A stretch of DNA of 52,883 bases, taken from Lactonifactor longoviformis DSM 17459 (GTDB lineage Bacteria > Bacillota > Clostridia > Lachnospirales > Lachnospiraceae). Made by a program: the position numbers and the translations under genes. The stretch covers positions 42,718 to 95,600 of the forward strand of contig NZ_FQVI01000018.1 in assembly GCF_900129135.1 (NCBI RefSeq), given 5' to 3'. The notes beneath the pieces are model-generated. The model saw only the letters and a list, made by a program, of their open reading frames with translations, was not told the DNA's origin and did no database searches. Positions 41,401-49,067 of this stretch are shown here, piece by piece (the stretch's first letter is position 1; every line of letters begins with the position of its first letter).

Positions 41401-42726
41401 ATGACAAGAAAAATTGATTTTATCAATGGAAATACAAAAAAGTGTTTAATGGCAATGGTTTTGCCAATGATTGCGGCTATGTTTCTTAATATGGCTTATA
41501 ACCTTGTAGACAGTTTATGGATTGGAAACCTTTTAGGGGAAACAGCTTATGCGGCACTCACAAATTCAACTCCGCTAATCCTGCTTTTAACCTCTGTTGC
41601 TATGGGGGCAACAAACGGTATTTCTATACTGCTATCACAAGCAATCGGCTCCAAAGATAATAAAAAGATTGAAAGTCTGATTGCTACCTCGTTTGCTGTT
41701 GCAATTATTTTTTCTTTGATTTTGACAGCTATTTTTGAATTATCCCTGCCAGCTATTTTGCAAATTATGAATACCCCTACTGAAACCTATGAAATGGCAT
41801 ATAACTATTTATCAATTTATCTTTTGGGATATTTAGCTGTTTACTTATTCTTATATTTTACTGCTGTCCTGAGAAGTTTTGGAAATGCAATGTTTCAAAT
41901 GATTTCCATGCTGGTATCAACGATACTCAATGCGGTTCTTGACCCTATTTTTATTCATTTTTTTGGTTTTCATGGTGCTGCAATAGCGACCTTAATTTCA
42001 CAAAGTATTTGCTTGGCATTTATGATTTGCTATCTCAAGAAAAAAAGACTGTTTAATATGCGGCTTAACCTGTTTGACAAGGCTTTCATTTTACCGCTTA
42101 TACAAAAGGCTGTCCCGGCAATAGTCCAGCAAAGCATACCCGCAATCAGCACTACTTTTTTAACTGCCCTTATCAGCTCTTACAGTATCACAGCAATAGC
42201 GGCTTATGGAATTACTGGAAAACTGGAAACCATATTATTTTATCCGGCAATGGCATTAAATATGGTTCTAACAACAATTATCGGGCAATGTGTAGGTGGA
42301 AAGAGGACGGACAGGGTAAAAGACTATCTGAAATGTGCTTTGAAATATGGCAGTCTATTTCTGTTTCTGCTCTCTGCAATTATCGTTTCCAGCTCAAAAT
42401 ACCTTTCCATGCTATTTGTAAGAAGTTCTGATGTAGCGTCAATCGTAAGCGGTTATTTTCTGATCGTGGGGATAGGTTACATATTGAACACCATAACAAA
42501 TTGCTTCCTCGGTATGCTAAACGGTTTGGGGCAGCCCTCTAAAAGTATGCTCCTAATGATTTTTTATTACATTATTGTCCGTATGCCTTTAGCTTATCTT
42601 TTTTCATATTTAGGACTTAGGCTTAACGGGATATGGATAGCTGTATTGATTAGTCATATTTGCGCAGCTATCGCAGCAATGCTTTTTTCTATGCTTCAAC
42701 TGAAAAGGAAAACAACCATTTCATAA
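41401..42726 (+). CDS. MATE family multidrug efflux transporter
   Basis: A 441-residue polytopic protein with about 12 transmembrane helices in two repeats. The start of the first repeat (KCLMAMVLPMIAAMFLNMAYNLVDSLWIG) and the middle (LIQKAVPAIVQQSIPAISTTFLTALIS) are typical of MATE/DinF-like exporters. These use Na+ or H+ gradients to expel cationic drugs. The gene is AT-rich relative to the ICE backbone and is the last gene of the TetR regulon. A terminator follows at 42791. Confidence 0.92.
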   Translation: MTRKIDFINGNTKKCLMAMVLPMIAAMFLNMAYNLVDSLWIGNLLGETAYAALTNSTPLILLLTSVAMGATNGISILLSQAIGSKDNKKIESLIATSFAVAIIFSLILTAIFELSLPAILQIMNTPTETYEMAYNYLSIYLLGYLAVYLFLYFTAVLRSFGNAMFQMISMLVSTILNAVLDPIFIHFFGFHGAAIATLISQSICLAFMICYLKKKRLFNMRLNLFDKAFILPLIQKAVPAIVQQSIPAISTTFLTALISSYSITAIAAYGITGKLETILFYPAMALNMVLTTIIGQCVGGKRTDRVKDYLKCALKYGSLFLFLLSAIIVSSSKYLSMLFVRSSDVASIVSGYFLIVGIGYILNTITNCFLGMLNGLGQPSKSMLLMIFYYIIVRMPLAYLFSYLGLRLNGIWIAVLISHICAAIAAMLFSMLQLKRKTTIS

Positions 42727-42790
42727 GAAAATTATGCCGCTGTTTTCTTTTCAAGTAATGGAGCTTATTAAAGTTACCTTTTTTGAGGAT

Positions 42791-42827
42791 ATGGCGGTAT
42801 TGGAGAAATATCGCCATGTTCTTTTTT
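42791..42827 (+). terminator. Terminator after the MATE gene
   Basis: ATGGCG (42791-42796) pairs with CGCCAT (42812-42817), with inner TATT/AATA pairing, followed by GTTCTTTTTT. It marks the end of the cargo regulon. Confidence 0.75.
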
Positions 42828-42839
42828 ATGCTTTTATGG

Positions 42840-43126
42840 CTATCGCCTTATGGTGAACAATTAAAAAAATCTTCTCCAGCGTAGAAAACATTTTTGCCTA
42901 CGGTTTTACCTTCACACATCACAATATAAGCGTTAATAATTCCTCTTTACCCGATTGCATTATGCAGTCGGTTTTTTTTGCGCTTTTTAAGACGCACTTT
43001 TTGAAAATTTCGACAAAAAAGTTTGCCGTTTTCATTTGGCAACTCTCAAAAAGCGGTGGTGTGGGTACTGAAAGGGGAAGTCATAAAAAATCACCCGCTT
43101 TCGCGGCTGCGAAAGGAGGTGAGAAC
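42840..43126. other. Intergenic region before the regulatory genes
   Basis: About 290 bp, AT-rich, without a convincing gene. The open frame from 42962 reads into the sigma-like gene but lacks a start signal of its own. A weak hairpin around 42948-42970 (CCGATTGCATTATGCAGTCGG, then T residues) looks like a terminator or attenuator. Confidence 0.4.
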
Positions 43127-43570
43127 ATGAATGAGCCTAATCGTACCGAATGGGAAATCCGCTGCGCTTTTAATAGCTTTTGCAAGAAAGCCATTAAGTG
43201 TGAAGCCAGCAACGCCCACCGCGACGTAAGACGACACCAACTGCGTGAAGTTACGTTATCCAGCCTTTCCCCGCAGGAAGAAAGCCAGCTTTATACCGTT
43301 GACCGCTATTTTGTCAAGGAATACACTGACAATTCTATCTGCGTGGCGGGTAAAAGAATTACGCCGAAGCTGTTAGCCGAAGCACTCCGCACTTTGCCGG
43401 AAGAAAAACGTAACGCCGTCCTGCTGTACTATTTTGAGGGTATGACTGATAACGATATTGCAAAGCTCCTCAATATTTCAAGAAGCACAGTACAGTATCG
43501 CAGGACAAGCTCTTTTGAACTGCTAAAACGCTATTTGGAGGAACGCGCTTATGACGACGAAGAAATTTGA
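43127..43570 (+). CDS. Sigma-70 region 4-like regulator (Tn916 Orf7-type)
   Basis: A 147-residue protein. Its C-terminus is a sigma region-4 helix-turn-helix (LRTLPEEKRNAVLLYYFEGMTDNDIAKLLNISRSTVQYRRTSSFELLKRYL). Proteins of this kind (Orf7 in Tn916) control transcription of the excision and transfer genes. The ATG at 43127 follows GAAAGGAGGTGAG. It overlaps the next gene by 20 bases, the same pairing seen in Tn916 (orf7-orf8). Confidence 0.88.
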   Translation: MNEPNRTEWEIRCAFNSFCKKAIKCEASNAHRDVRRHQLREVTLSSLSPQEESQLYTVDRYFVKEYTDNSICVAGKRITPKLLAEALRTLPEEKRNAVLLYYFEGMTDNDIAKLLNISRSTVQYRRTSSFELLKRYLEERAYDDEEI

Positions 43571-43802
43571 CAGCGATTTTGACGAGCGCGGCTTGTTACC
43601 TTACCCGGTAATTGTTGCCGCAACCAAAGGCGACCCGGACGCAATGAAAATTGTGTTACAGAACTACGACGCACAGATTGCCGCTTTGTCTGTCCGAAAA
43701 TACCGTGATGAACGCGGAAATACATATTTCGGAATTGACGAGGACATACGCGACCGTCTGCGGTCAAGGCTGATGCGGGCTGTCTTGGACTTCCAGTTTT
43801 GA
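43551..43802 (+). CDS. Helix-turn-helix protein (Tn916 Orf8-type)
   Basis: An 83-residue protein, YPVIVAATKGDPDAMKIVLQNYDAQIAALSVRKY, typical of the Orf8 family that follows the sigma-like gene in Tn916/Tn1549 elements. It resembles sigma region 2 without region 4, so Orf7- and Orf8-type proteins may act as a split regulator. It is coupled to the previous gene by overlap. Its role is probably control of excision. Confidence 0.82.
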   Translation: MTTKKFDSDFDERGLLPYPVIVAATKGDPDAMKIVLQNYDAQIAALSVRKYRDERGNTYFGIDEDIRDRLRSRLMRAVLDFQF

Positions 43803-44241
43803 TGTAAAGCCGCTGCCTATGTTCCCCTTTCCGTAGGTGCGGCACATCAGACTTTTTTGAACCTTGAAAAAGAAAGCGGCGCAAGATAACGGCGACGCAG
43901 CATAGGGCAGATCGGATACGTCCCTTTTGCGCCGAGCCATACGACGGGTGCGCCATGACGCTATCCCGGCGGGGTTTTCTTTTCCCCGCCGGGATAGCCG
44001 AGCGACCAGCACCGCGCCGGGGAGCAAGTTTAGCAGCTTGCGGGCGACGACAGCGCAGAATATATAATGATACTCCCTTACCGCCACAGTCCGAGCGTTA
44101 AAAGCGTCGCAGGCAATGGGTAGGGCTGCATGAGAACCATGCAGGGGTGAAACTCCCGTGAGGTTACGCTATTAACCGTCCGATCACAGCCCCTTTTTCA
44201 CCATTAACCATTTACCCATTTTTGAAAGGGGGATTTATAGA
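43803..44241. other. 440-bp non-coding region between the orf8-like gene and xis
   Basis: No gene of credible length was found. It includes a GC-rich palindrome (CCCGGCGGGG ... CCCCGCCGGG at about 43971-43996) and, in its last 150 bp, a structured RNA candidate (44091-44196) before xis. Confidence 0.5.
44091..44196 (+). ncRNA. Candidate structured RNA/attenuator upstream of xis
   Basis: CGTTAAAAGCG (44096-44106) pairs with CGCTATTAACCG (44067+100 to 44178, that is 44167-44178). Inside are CTGCATG-AGAAC-CATGCAG (44126-44144) and GGGG-TGAAA-CTCCC hairpins. GGGCTG (44123-44128) can pair with CAGCCC (44187-44192) across the main stem, giving a pseudoknot or, with the following CTTTTTC, an alternative terminator. 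Position before xis suggests control of excision. No known RNA family was recognised. Confidence 0.5.
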
Positions 44242-44445
44242 ATGAACAATGCTGATGTGCCTATTTGGGAAAAGTACACGCTTACCATTGAGGAAGCGTC
44301 AAAATATTTCCGCATTGGGGAAAACAAGCTGCGGAAACTTGCAGAGGAAAACCCCACGGCGGGCTGGGTGATCTTGAACGGCAACCGTATTCAGATCAAG
44401 AGGAAACAGTTTGAAAAAATCATTGACACACTGGACGCGATTTAG
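44242..44445 (+). CDS. xis: Excisionase (Tn916/Tn1549 Xis family)
   Basis: A 67-residue protein: [57 protein letters not shown]. This is the winged-helix excisionase of the Tn916 family. It bends DNA at the element's ends and steers the integrase toward excision. AAAGGGGG precedes the start. The integrase gene follows after 89 bp containing a long inverted repeat. Confidence 0.93.
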   Translation: MNNADVPIWEKYTLTIEEASKYFRIGENKLRKLAEENPTAGWVILNGNRIQIKRKQFEKIIDTLDAI

Positions 44446-44460
44446 CGAAAAAGATAGTGA

Positions 44461-44512
44461 AAAAGAGCCTTGAATATGCTATAATAAATGTAGGCATATC
44501 AAGGCTCTTTCC
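44461..44512. repeat. Inverted repeat between xis and int
   Basis: AAAGAGCCTTGAATATGC (from 44462) and its inverted partner GCATATCAAGGCTCTTT (44494-44510) form a stem of about 17 bp around TATAATAAATGTAG, followed by TTTCC. The right arm is the exact reverse complement of the 20-mer at 2173-2192 in the left end. It may be a terminator between xis and int, a binding site, or both. Confidence 0.65.
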
Positions 44513-44534
44513 GACACGGAAAGGAGCAAAAACA

Positions 44535-45728
44535 ATGTCGGAAAAAAGACGTGATAATAAAAACCGCATTTTGCGTTCGGGAGAGAGCCAGAGAAAAGAC
44601 GGGAGATATGCTTACAAATATACCGATACTTTTGGTAAAGTGCAATTTGTCTATGCTTGGAAGTTAGTACCTACGGACAAGACCCCTGCCGGGAAACGTG
44701 ACGACATATCCCTTAGAGAAAAGGAAAAAGAGATACAGAAAGACCTTGACGACGGGATAGACACAATCGGTAAGAAAATGACCGTCTGCGAGCTTTACGC
44801 GAAGCAGAACCGCCACCGGGGGAACGTAAGGCATAACACCACAAAGGGGCGCGAACGGCTGATGAAGCTGCTGGAAGCGGATAAACTTGGTTCCTGCTCC
44901 ATTGACAGTGTGAAGCTGTCCGACGCGAAAGAATGGGCGTTGCGCATGAAAGAAAAGGGAATATCCTATAAAACCATAAGCAACGACAAGCGTTCCTTAA
45001 AAGCCGCGTTCTATACGGCGATACAGGACGATTGTATAAGGAAGAACCCCTTTGACTTCCAGCTAAACACAGTGATTGAGGACGACACAGAGCCGAAAGT
45101 ACCCCTCACAGCAGAACAGGAAGAAAGCCTTTTATCCTTTATGCAAAGTGATAGCGTCTATCAGAAATACCGTGACGAGGTTATCATACTGCTGGGGACA
45201 GGGCTTAGGATTTCCGAACTCTGCGGATTGACTGAAACCGACCTTGATTTTGAAAACAGGATAATCAATGTAGACCACCAGCTTTTACGGAGCGCAGAAA
45301 CAGGCTACTACATAGAGAAGCCCAAAACGCAGAGCGGTATCAGGCAAATTCCAATGAGTGAAAAAGTGTATGAAGCGTTGGGGCGCGTGTTGGAGAACCG
45401 CAAAGGAACGAAGCAGATCACCATTGACGGTTACAGCAATTTCCTTTTCCTCAACCGGGACGGTTGCCCGAAAACGAATGTGAATTATGCTACCATGTTT
45501 CGGGGGCTTGCAAAGAAGTACAACAAGACCCATGAGGAAGCCTTACCCAAAGTAATGACACCCCACACCCTACGCCATACATTTTGTACCAACTTAGCTA
45601 ATGCCGGAATGAACCCGAAAGCGTTACAGTACATCATGGGACACTCTAACATCACCATGACGCTGAACTACTACGCACACGCTACATTCGCTTCCGCAAA
45701 GGCTGAAATGGAACGGCTGATTGCATAG
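44535..45728 (+). CDS. int: Tyrosine recombinase integrase, Tn1549 type
   Basis: A 397-residue integrase, the same length as Tn1549 Int. The arm-binding N-terminus begins MSEKRRDNKNRILRSGESQR. Catalytic residues are R225 (GTGLRISELCG), H344 and R347 (HTLRHTF), the GHS histidine at 370, and nucleophile Y379 (LNYYAHA). This numbering matches the Tn916/Tn1549 family. ATG 44535 follows AAAGGAGC; the in-frame ATG at 44457 lies in the inverted repeat. It moves the ICE by excision to a circle and reinsertion into AT-rich DNA. Confidence 0.96.
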   Translation: MSEKRRDNKNRILRSGESQRKDGRYAYKYTDTFGKVQFVYAWKLVPTDKTPAGKRDDISLREKEKEIQKDLDDGIDTIGKKMTVCELYAKQNRHRGNVRHNTTKGRERLMKLLEADKLGSCSIDSVKLSDAKEWALRMKEKGISYKTISNDKRSLKAAFYTAIQDDCIRKNPFDFQLNTVIEDDTEPKVPLTAEQEESLLSFMQSDSVYQKYRDEVIILLGTGLRISELCGLTETDLDFENRIINVDHQLLRSAETGYYIEKPKTQSGIRQIPMSEKVYEALGRVLENRKGTKQITIDGYSNFLFLNRDGCPKTNVNYATMFRGLAKKYNKTHEEALPKVMTPHTLRHTFCTNLANAGMNPKALQYIMGHSNITMTLNYYAHATFASAKAEMERLIA

Positions 45729-45739
45729 CCGCAGACGGA

Positions 45740-45882
45740 TTTACTACTTCTTTTACTACCATTGAGAGGGAAAACCTAAGAGGTTATGAGGGTATATAAG
45801 AACTTCTCCCCATATCTAAAATGCCGGGAAAGCCCGAAAATACGGGCTATACCGACATATAAGAACTTCTAAAGAGATAATC
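45740..45882 (+). repeat. ICE right end: arm-like sites, 14-bp direct repeats, terminal repeat
   Basis: TTTACTAC occurs at 45740-45747 and 45752-45759. ATATAAGAACTTCT occurs at 45794-45807 and 45857-45870, exactly 63 bp apart. The terminal GAGATAATC at 45874-45882 is inverted relative to the left end. This is the usual order for a Tn1549-type right end beside int. Confidence 0.6.
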
Positions 45883-45909
45883 TAAATTCACCATAAATTT
45901 TATAAATAA

Positions 45910-45947
45910 AAGCTTGGATGGCATATAGAAGGTTATCCAAGCTTTTG
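45910..45947 (+). terminator. Chromosomal terminator just outside the ICE
   Basis: AAAAGCTTGGAT pairs with ATCCAAGCTTTT (12 bp) and is followed by TGTATCC. It lies about 28 bp beyond the ICE end and is probably the original terminator of the sigma/anti-sigma operon now ending at 2030. Confidence 0.75.
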
Positions 45948-46024
45948 TATCCATATTTACAAGGATATAGCTTATGGAGTATCGAGTGCTTATAACAGAA
46001 AAAAGTCATTAAGAGGAGAACAGT

Positions 46025-46459
46025 ATGAAACTGGATACAGAGGATTTAATAGTTAATTTATTTTTTAAAAAAAACTTTAGAAAGAGAATTAAATATGAAT
46101 TAAAACGAGAAGATAAGCGGAGAAGTTGCCTGGACCGTCTAGAACTTTGTTACTATAATAAATACCTTGACATGGACTTAGGAATATCATTAAGGAAGAT
46201 TCCACTATCGGATCATAAAGACTTATTGGTTAAATACGGAGCAGAAAAAAGTTGTTATTTGCTGGGAATTGATATTGAGGATGGTGGGGCAGAGGCTGCA
46301 ATAGACGAAGCCATTGAAATAGCATGGCGGAATCAAGGGGCATGTTTGGTTTACTGCGGAAATGGAGTTGCCTATTTTACAACTGAGATATACTTAGGGT
46401 CACAGACAAGGACGGCGTATCTTTTATACAACAAAAATTATTTGCAATTTATTAAGTGA
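46025..46459 (+). CDS. Hypothetical protein
   Basis: A 144-residue AT-rich gene with a good AAGAGGAGAA ribosome site. The protein has a basic, helical N-terminus (FFKKNFRKRIKYELKREDKRR) and an alpha/beta C-terminal part (EAAIDEAIEIAWRNQGACLVYCGNGVAYFTTEIYL). No family was recognised. It is the first chromosomal gene after the ICE and reads in the same direction as the sigma operon. Confidence 0.65.
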   Translation: MKLDTEDLIVNLFFKKNFRKRIKYELKREDKRRSCLDRLELCYYNKYLDMDLGISLRKIPLSDHKDLLVKYGAEKSCYLLGIDIEDGGAEAAIDEAIEIAWRNQGACLVYCGNGVAYFTTEIYLGSQTRTAYLLYNKNYLQFIK

Positions 46460-46588
46460 AAAACCTATTAGTTTAAAAAGATTGGATTTTTTGTTATTGT
46501 ACTATACAAAGAAGATCTCGCCCGTCCTAATTCTGTTTTAATATGAAATGTACCTTTTTCAATAATGGCTAGAAATATATTATTGTAA

Positions 46589-47053
46589 TTAAAATTTAGA
46601 TTTACTGTAATCATATGGGATGCTGGTCCCAACTACCACATCGTCAATTTTTTCAAGAATCAGCCAATCATCCATATTCCCCTGATGCTCAAAGGTAAGA
46701 GGCGGTATCTTTTGGACTGATTCAAATTCTACCAGGCAAAGGCATTTTTTATGCCAGCGGGTTTTCTGCTTTTCCGATAGGTTTAACTTACTCTGGTTTT
46801 TTTCTAATATAGCAGTAATTTCATCTTCTGGGAGCTTTACATAATTCTCCACATTACAGACAACTGCTTTGGCTGAGATTAAAAGGCTTCCCTTTTCCAT
46901 AAAGTAGAGAGTTTCTCCTGGGAATACCCTGCTGTGGGGTATTTTTCTGCCAGCGGCACCTCTGACCACCATGGTTTTTGTTCCGTTTATAATTTTATCC
47001 AGTACCTTCTCTCCCTTTTTCCCTGTATTATCGCAATATACTAAATGTACCAT
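46589..47053 (-). CDS. PUA/ASCH-like domain protein
   Basis: A 154-residue protein. The segment GTKTMVVRGAAGRKIPHSRVFPGETLYFMEKGSLLISAKAVVCNVENY has the beta-barrel pattern of ASCH/PUA-like domains, which bind RNA or modified nucleotides. The rest is helical. It starts 2 bases after the AraC-type regulator gene, so the two form an operon, and the regulator may control it in response to a small molecule. The family call is tentative. Confidence 0.5.
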   Translation of the reverse strand: MVHLVYCDNTGKKGEKVLDKIINGTKTMVVRGAAGRKIPHSRVFPGETLYFMEKGSLLISAKAVVCNVENYVKLPEDEITAILEKNQSKLNLSEKQKTRWHKKCLCLVEFESVQKIPPLTFEHQGNMDDWLILEKIDDVVVGTSIPYDYSKSKF

Positions 47054-47055
47054 TT

Positions 47056-47922
47056 TTAATCCTCCTTAATTATAATAGGTATCCATATTTGACTGAGATA
47101 TTCACTGCTGTAAGAATTTCCGTCACTGTACCACTCCAGTTCCGGACATGAGGCGTGCTGAAAGGGATATTTCACCAGCCACTCTTTCCGCAAATAATCC
47201 CATCCCTCCTGAATTGCCTGGGGGACCGGCCCCCTGCAGTCAAAGACTGCCCAGGACGTTTCCGGTATCTGCATTTCACAAAATCCTTCCGGCAGGATAT
47301 AATCCGAAATTGCCATGATTGCGTATGAAAGCTGGTCTGATGCCTCGTCATACTTTTCTGATATGCCGAATAATCCCTTGGGTTTACCAGTATCTAAAGA
47401 AATTATCTGGGAATAAATGCCGTTTTTCTGGCATTCATTCCAGAAACCAGGTATTTCTGTCTGGGGAGATCCTGCTATGCATGAAATACTGGCCCGTTTC
47501 CCAATAAGCCGGAAAGATGGCTTATGCTCAATCCTCCAGGAGTATTTATTCCTTGTATATACCTGCATTCGTGGCAGTACCTGCAGCCTGGCAGATGCGC
47601 CTCTTGCCTCTTTGGGTGAAATTCCATGAAACTGCTGAAATGCCTTTGTAAAGGATGTTGGTGAGTCATACCCGTATTTATAACTCAAATCCACTACCTT
47701 AATAGGGCTGCTTTTCAGATCATATCCGGCCAGTGTTAGTTTGCGGTGACGCACGTATTCGGCATAACTTATCCCGTTCATATAAGAGAAGACCTTCAGA
47801 AAAAAATGGTAAGAACAGCCGGATATTCTCGTGATTTCATCCATGTCTACAGGCTCCTCTTTCCGCTGCAGATGATCCTCTGTATAATCAATAATCCTTT
47901 GAAGCTTGTCGTTCCAATCCAT
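47056..47922 (-). CDS. AraC family regulator with GyrI-like effector domain
   Basis: A 288-residue protein. Residues 5-105 hold two AraC helix-turn-helix motifs (VDMDEITRISGCSYHFFLKVF and KVVDLSYKYGYDSPTSFTKAFQQFHGISPKE). Residues 125-285 form a GyrI-like/SOUL-type binding domain (SFRLIGKRASISC ... YAIMAISDYILPEGF ... WAVFDCRGPVPQAIQEGWDYLRKEWL). The layout is that of Rob/BmrR-like multidrug-sensing activators. It is the first gene of a two-gene operon with the PUA/ASCH-like gene. Confidence 0.9.
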   Translation of the reverse strand: MDWNDKLQRIIDYTEDHLQRKEEPVDMDEITRISGCSYHFFLKVFSYMNGISYAEYVRHRKLTLAGYDLKSSPIKVVDLSYKYGYDSPTSFTKAFQQFHGISPKEARGASARLQVLPRMQVYTRNKYSWRIEHKPSFRLIGKRASISCIAGSPQTEIPGFWNECQKNGIYSQIISLDTGKPKGLFGISEKYDEASDQLSYAIMAISDYILPEGFCEMQIPETSWAVFDCRGPVPQAIQEGWDYLRKEWLVKYPFQHASCPELEWYSDGNSYSSEYLSQIWIPIIIKED

Positions 47923-48098
47923 TTGCGATCCTCATTCTTTATATGATTTACTATTGTATCATTTGCGGAGGGATTTTACCTCTCTTTTTGTGTACAAGGC
48001 GGATAGTAAATATAGGAAATGGGGATTGGAGTGTAAAATTTTGTGTGCCTTCTTAGGGGAGTGCGATATCTTGAACAATAAACTGAGCAGTAAAAAAA

Positions 48099-48128
48099 AC
48101 GGCGTGTTCCTGAAATAGAACACGCCGC
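48099..48128 (-). terminator. Terminator of the hemolysin III gene
   Basis: On the minus strand, CGGCGTGTTC pairs with GAACACGCCG (10 bp, 8-base loop), followed by a run of T residues (AAAAAAAA on the plus strand). It lies directly after the stop codon at 48135. Confidence 0.8.
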
Positions 48129-48134
48129 AGTTTA

Positions 48135-48797
48135 TTATACAGGCATACCAACAACAAAGAAATACATAACAATAAAGTGACATATGCTACCGCCCATAAC
48201 AAAGAGATGGAAAATCTCATGTGACCCAAAATTTTTATGTTTAGAATTGAAAATCGGCAGCTTCAGGGCATAGATGATCCCTCCTACGGTATAGATAATC
48301 CCGCCAGCCAAAAGCCAGCCAAATGCAGCGGGAGAAAGTGTGTTCATAATTGGGCGGAATGCCAGAACGCAAAGCCACCCCATAGCAATGTACAGTACGG
48401 AAGAAAACCATTTGGGACAGGTGATCCAGCAAGCCTTAATCAGAATACCGGCAATGGCCACAGCCCATACTACTGCACAGAGCATTGCACCAGTCCTGCC
48501 GTGCAGAACAATTAGACAAATGGGAGTATAACTGCCGGCGATCAGGATAAAGATCATCATATGGTCCATTTTCCGGAGCCGTCTGTTAATAGTATCAGAG
48601 GCATCCACTGTGTGGTAGATTGTGCTTGCAGCATACAGTAAAACCATGCTTAAGATAAAAATACTCATAGCTATCATGTGTATATTTCCAGGTTCACGGG
48701 CTGCTTTCAGAAGCAGAGGCAGGGCGGCAAGAGCAGCCATGAGGCATCCGATAAAATGAGTAATGGCACTTCCAGGTTCCTTTGGTTTAAAATTCAT
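48135..48797 (-). CDS. trhA: Hemolysin III family protein (TrhA/PAQR)
   Basis: A 220-residue protein with seven membrane helices. The PAQR/HlyIII signature is present: an early Glu in NFKPKEPGSAITHFIGCLMA, the ILSMVLLYAASTIYHTV motif with its metal-binding His, and the C-terminal GSHEIFHLFVMGGSICHFIVM with the HxxxH pair. Bacterial members have been tied to membrane homeostasis rather than true haemolysis. It is monocistronic, with a strong terminator. Confidence 0.92.
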   Translation of the reverse strand: MNFKPKEPGSAITHFIGCLMAALAALPLLLKAAREPGNIHMIAMSIFILSMVLLYAASTIYHTVDASDTINRRLRKMDHMMIFILIAGSYTPICLIVLHGRTGAMLCAVVWAVAIAGILIKACWITCPKWFSSVLYIAMGWLCVLAFRPIMNTLSPAAFGWLLAGGIIYTVGGIIYALKLPIFNSKHKNFGSHEIFHLFVMGGSICHFIVMYFFVVGMPV

Positions 48798-48987
48798 AAT
48801 AATTCCTCCTTTAATACTGTTGCTTAATTGCTATATAATTGCACAAATAATATATGGTAAAATAAGAAAAACCATTACATGTAGTTATCAAAACTACATG
48901 TTGATATAAGTATATTACACCCTCGTATTTAAAAAATCAAGGGTATATTTAAATTATTTGATAGACAAAGTATATAAAGGAGAAAGA

Positions 48988-49066
48988 GGGACGTGTTCTT
49001 TCTAAAAAGAACACGTCCCAAATTAAGAACGGCCTGTCCCAAATTGGATGAGACCTGTCCCTTTTA
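48988..49066. repeat. Palindromic repeat downstream of trmO
   Basis: GGGACGTGTTCTTT (48988-49001) and AAAGAACACGTCCC (49006-49019) form a perfect 14-bp stem with a 4-base loop. It is followed by CCTGTCCCAAATT and CCTGTCCC, partial copies of the arm. It may serve as terminator for the minus-strand trmO, or be a dispersed palindromic element. Confidence 0.55.
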
Positions 49067-49067
49067 C

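Larger units (their letters stand above)
2092..45882 (+). mobile_element. Tn1549-family integrative conjugative element
   Basis: The gene order is replication initiator, PcfB, VirD4, Maff2, VirB6, PrgI, VirB4, CD1108, TopB, polyvalent antirestriction protein, relaxase/MobC, xis, int. This is the Tn1549/Tn5382 backbone common in clostridia. The ends are set by the inverted 9-mer GATTATCTC (2092-2100) / GAGATAATC (45874-45882), which would flank the crossover in the circular form. Pairs of TTTACTAC motifs sit 55 bp inside the left end and about 123 bp inside the right end. The element is GC-rich with AT-rich cargo, and AT-rich DNA flanks both ends. Length is about 43.8 kb, or about 31.2 kb without the nested IME. 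Ends are probably accurate to within about 10 bp. Confidence 0.85.

Noticed and set aside
2147-45759. TTTACTAC-containing direct repeats considered as the ICE attachment core
   Set aside because: The paired, helically spaced copies inside both ends look like integrase arm sites. The inverted GATTATCTC/GAGATAATC pair further out gives the Tn1549-type terminal repeats.
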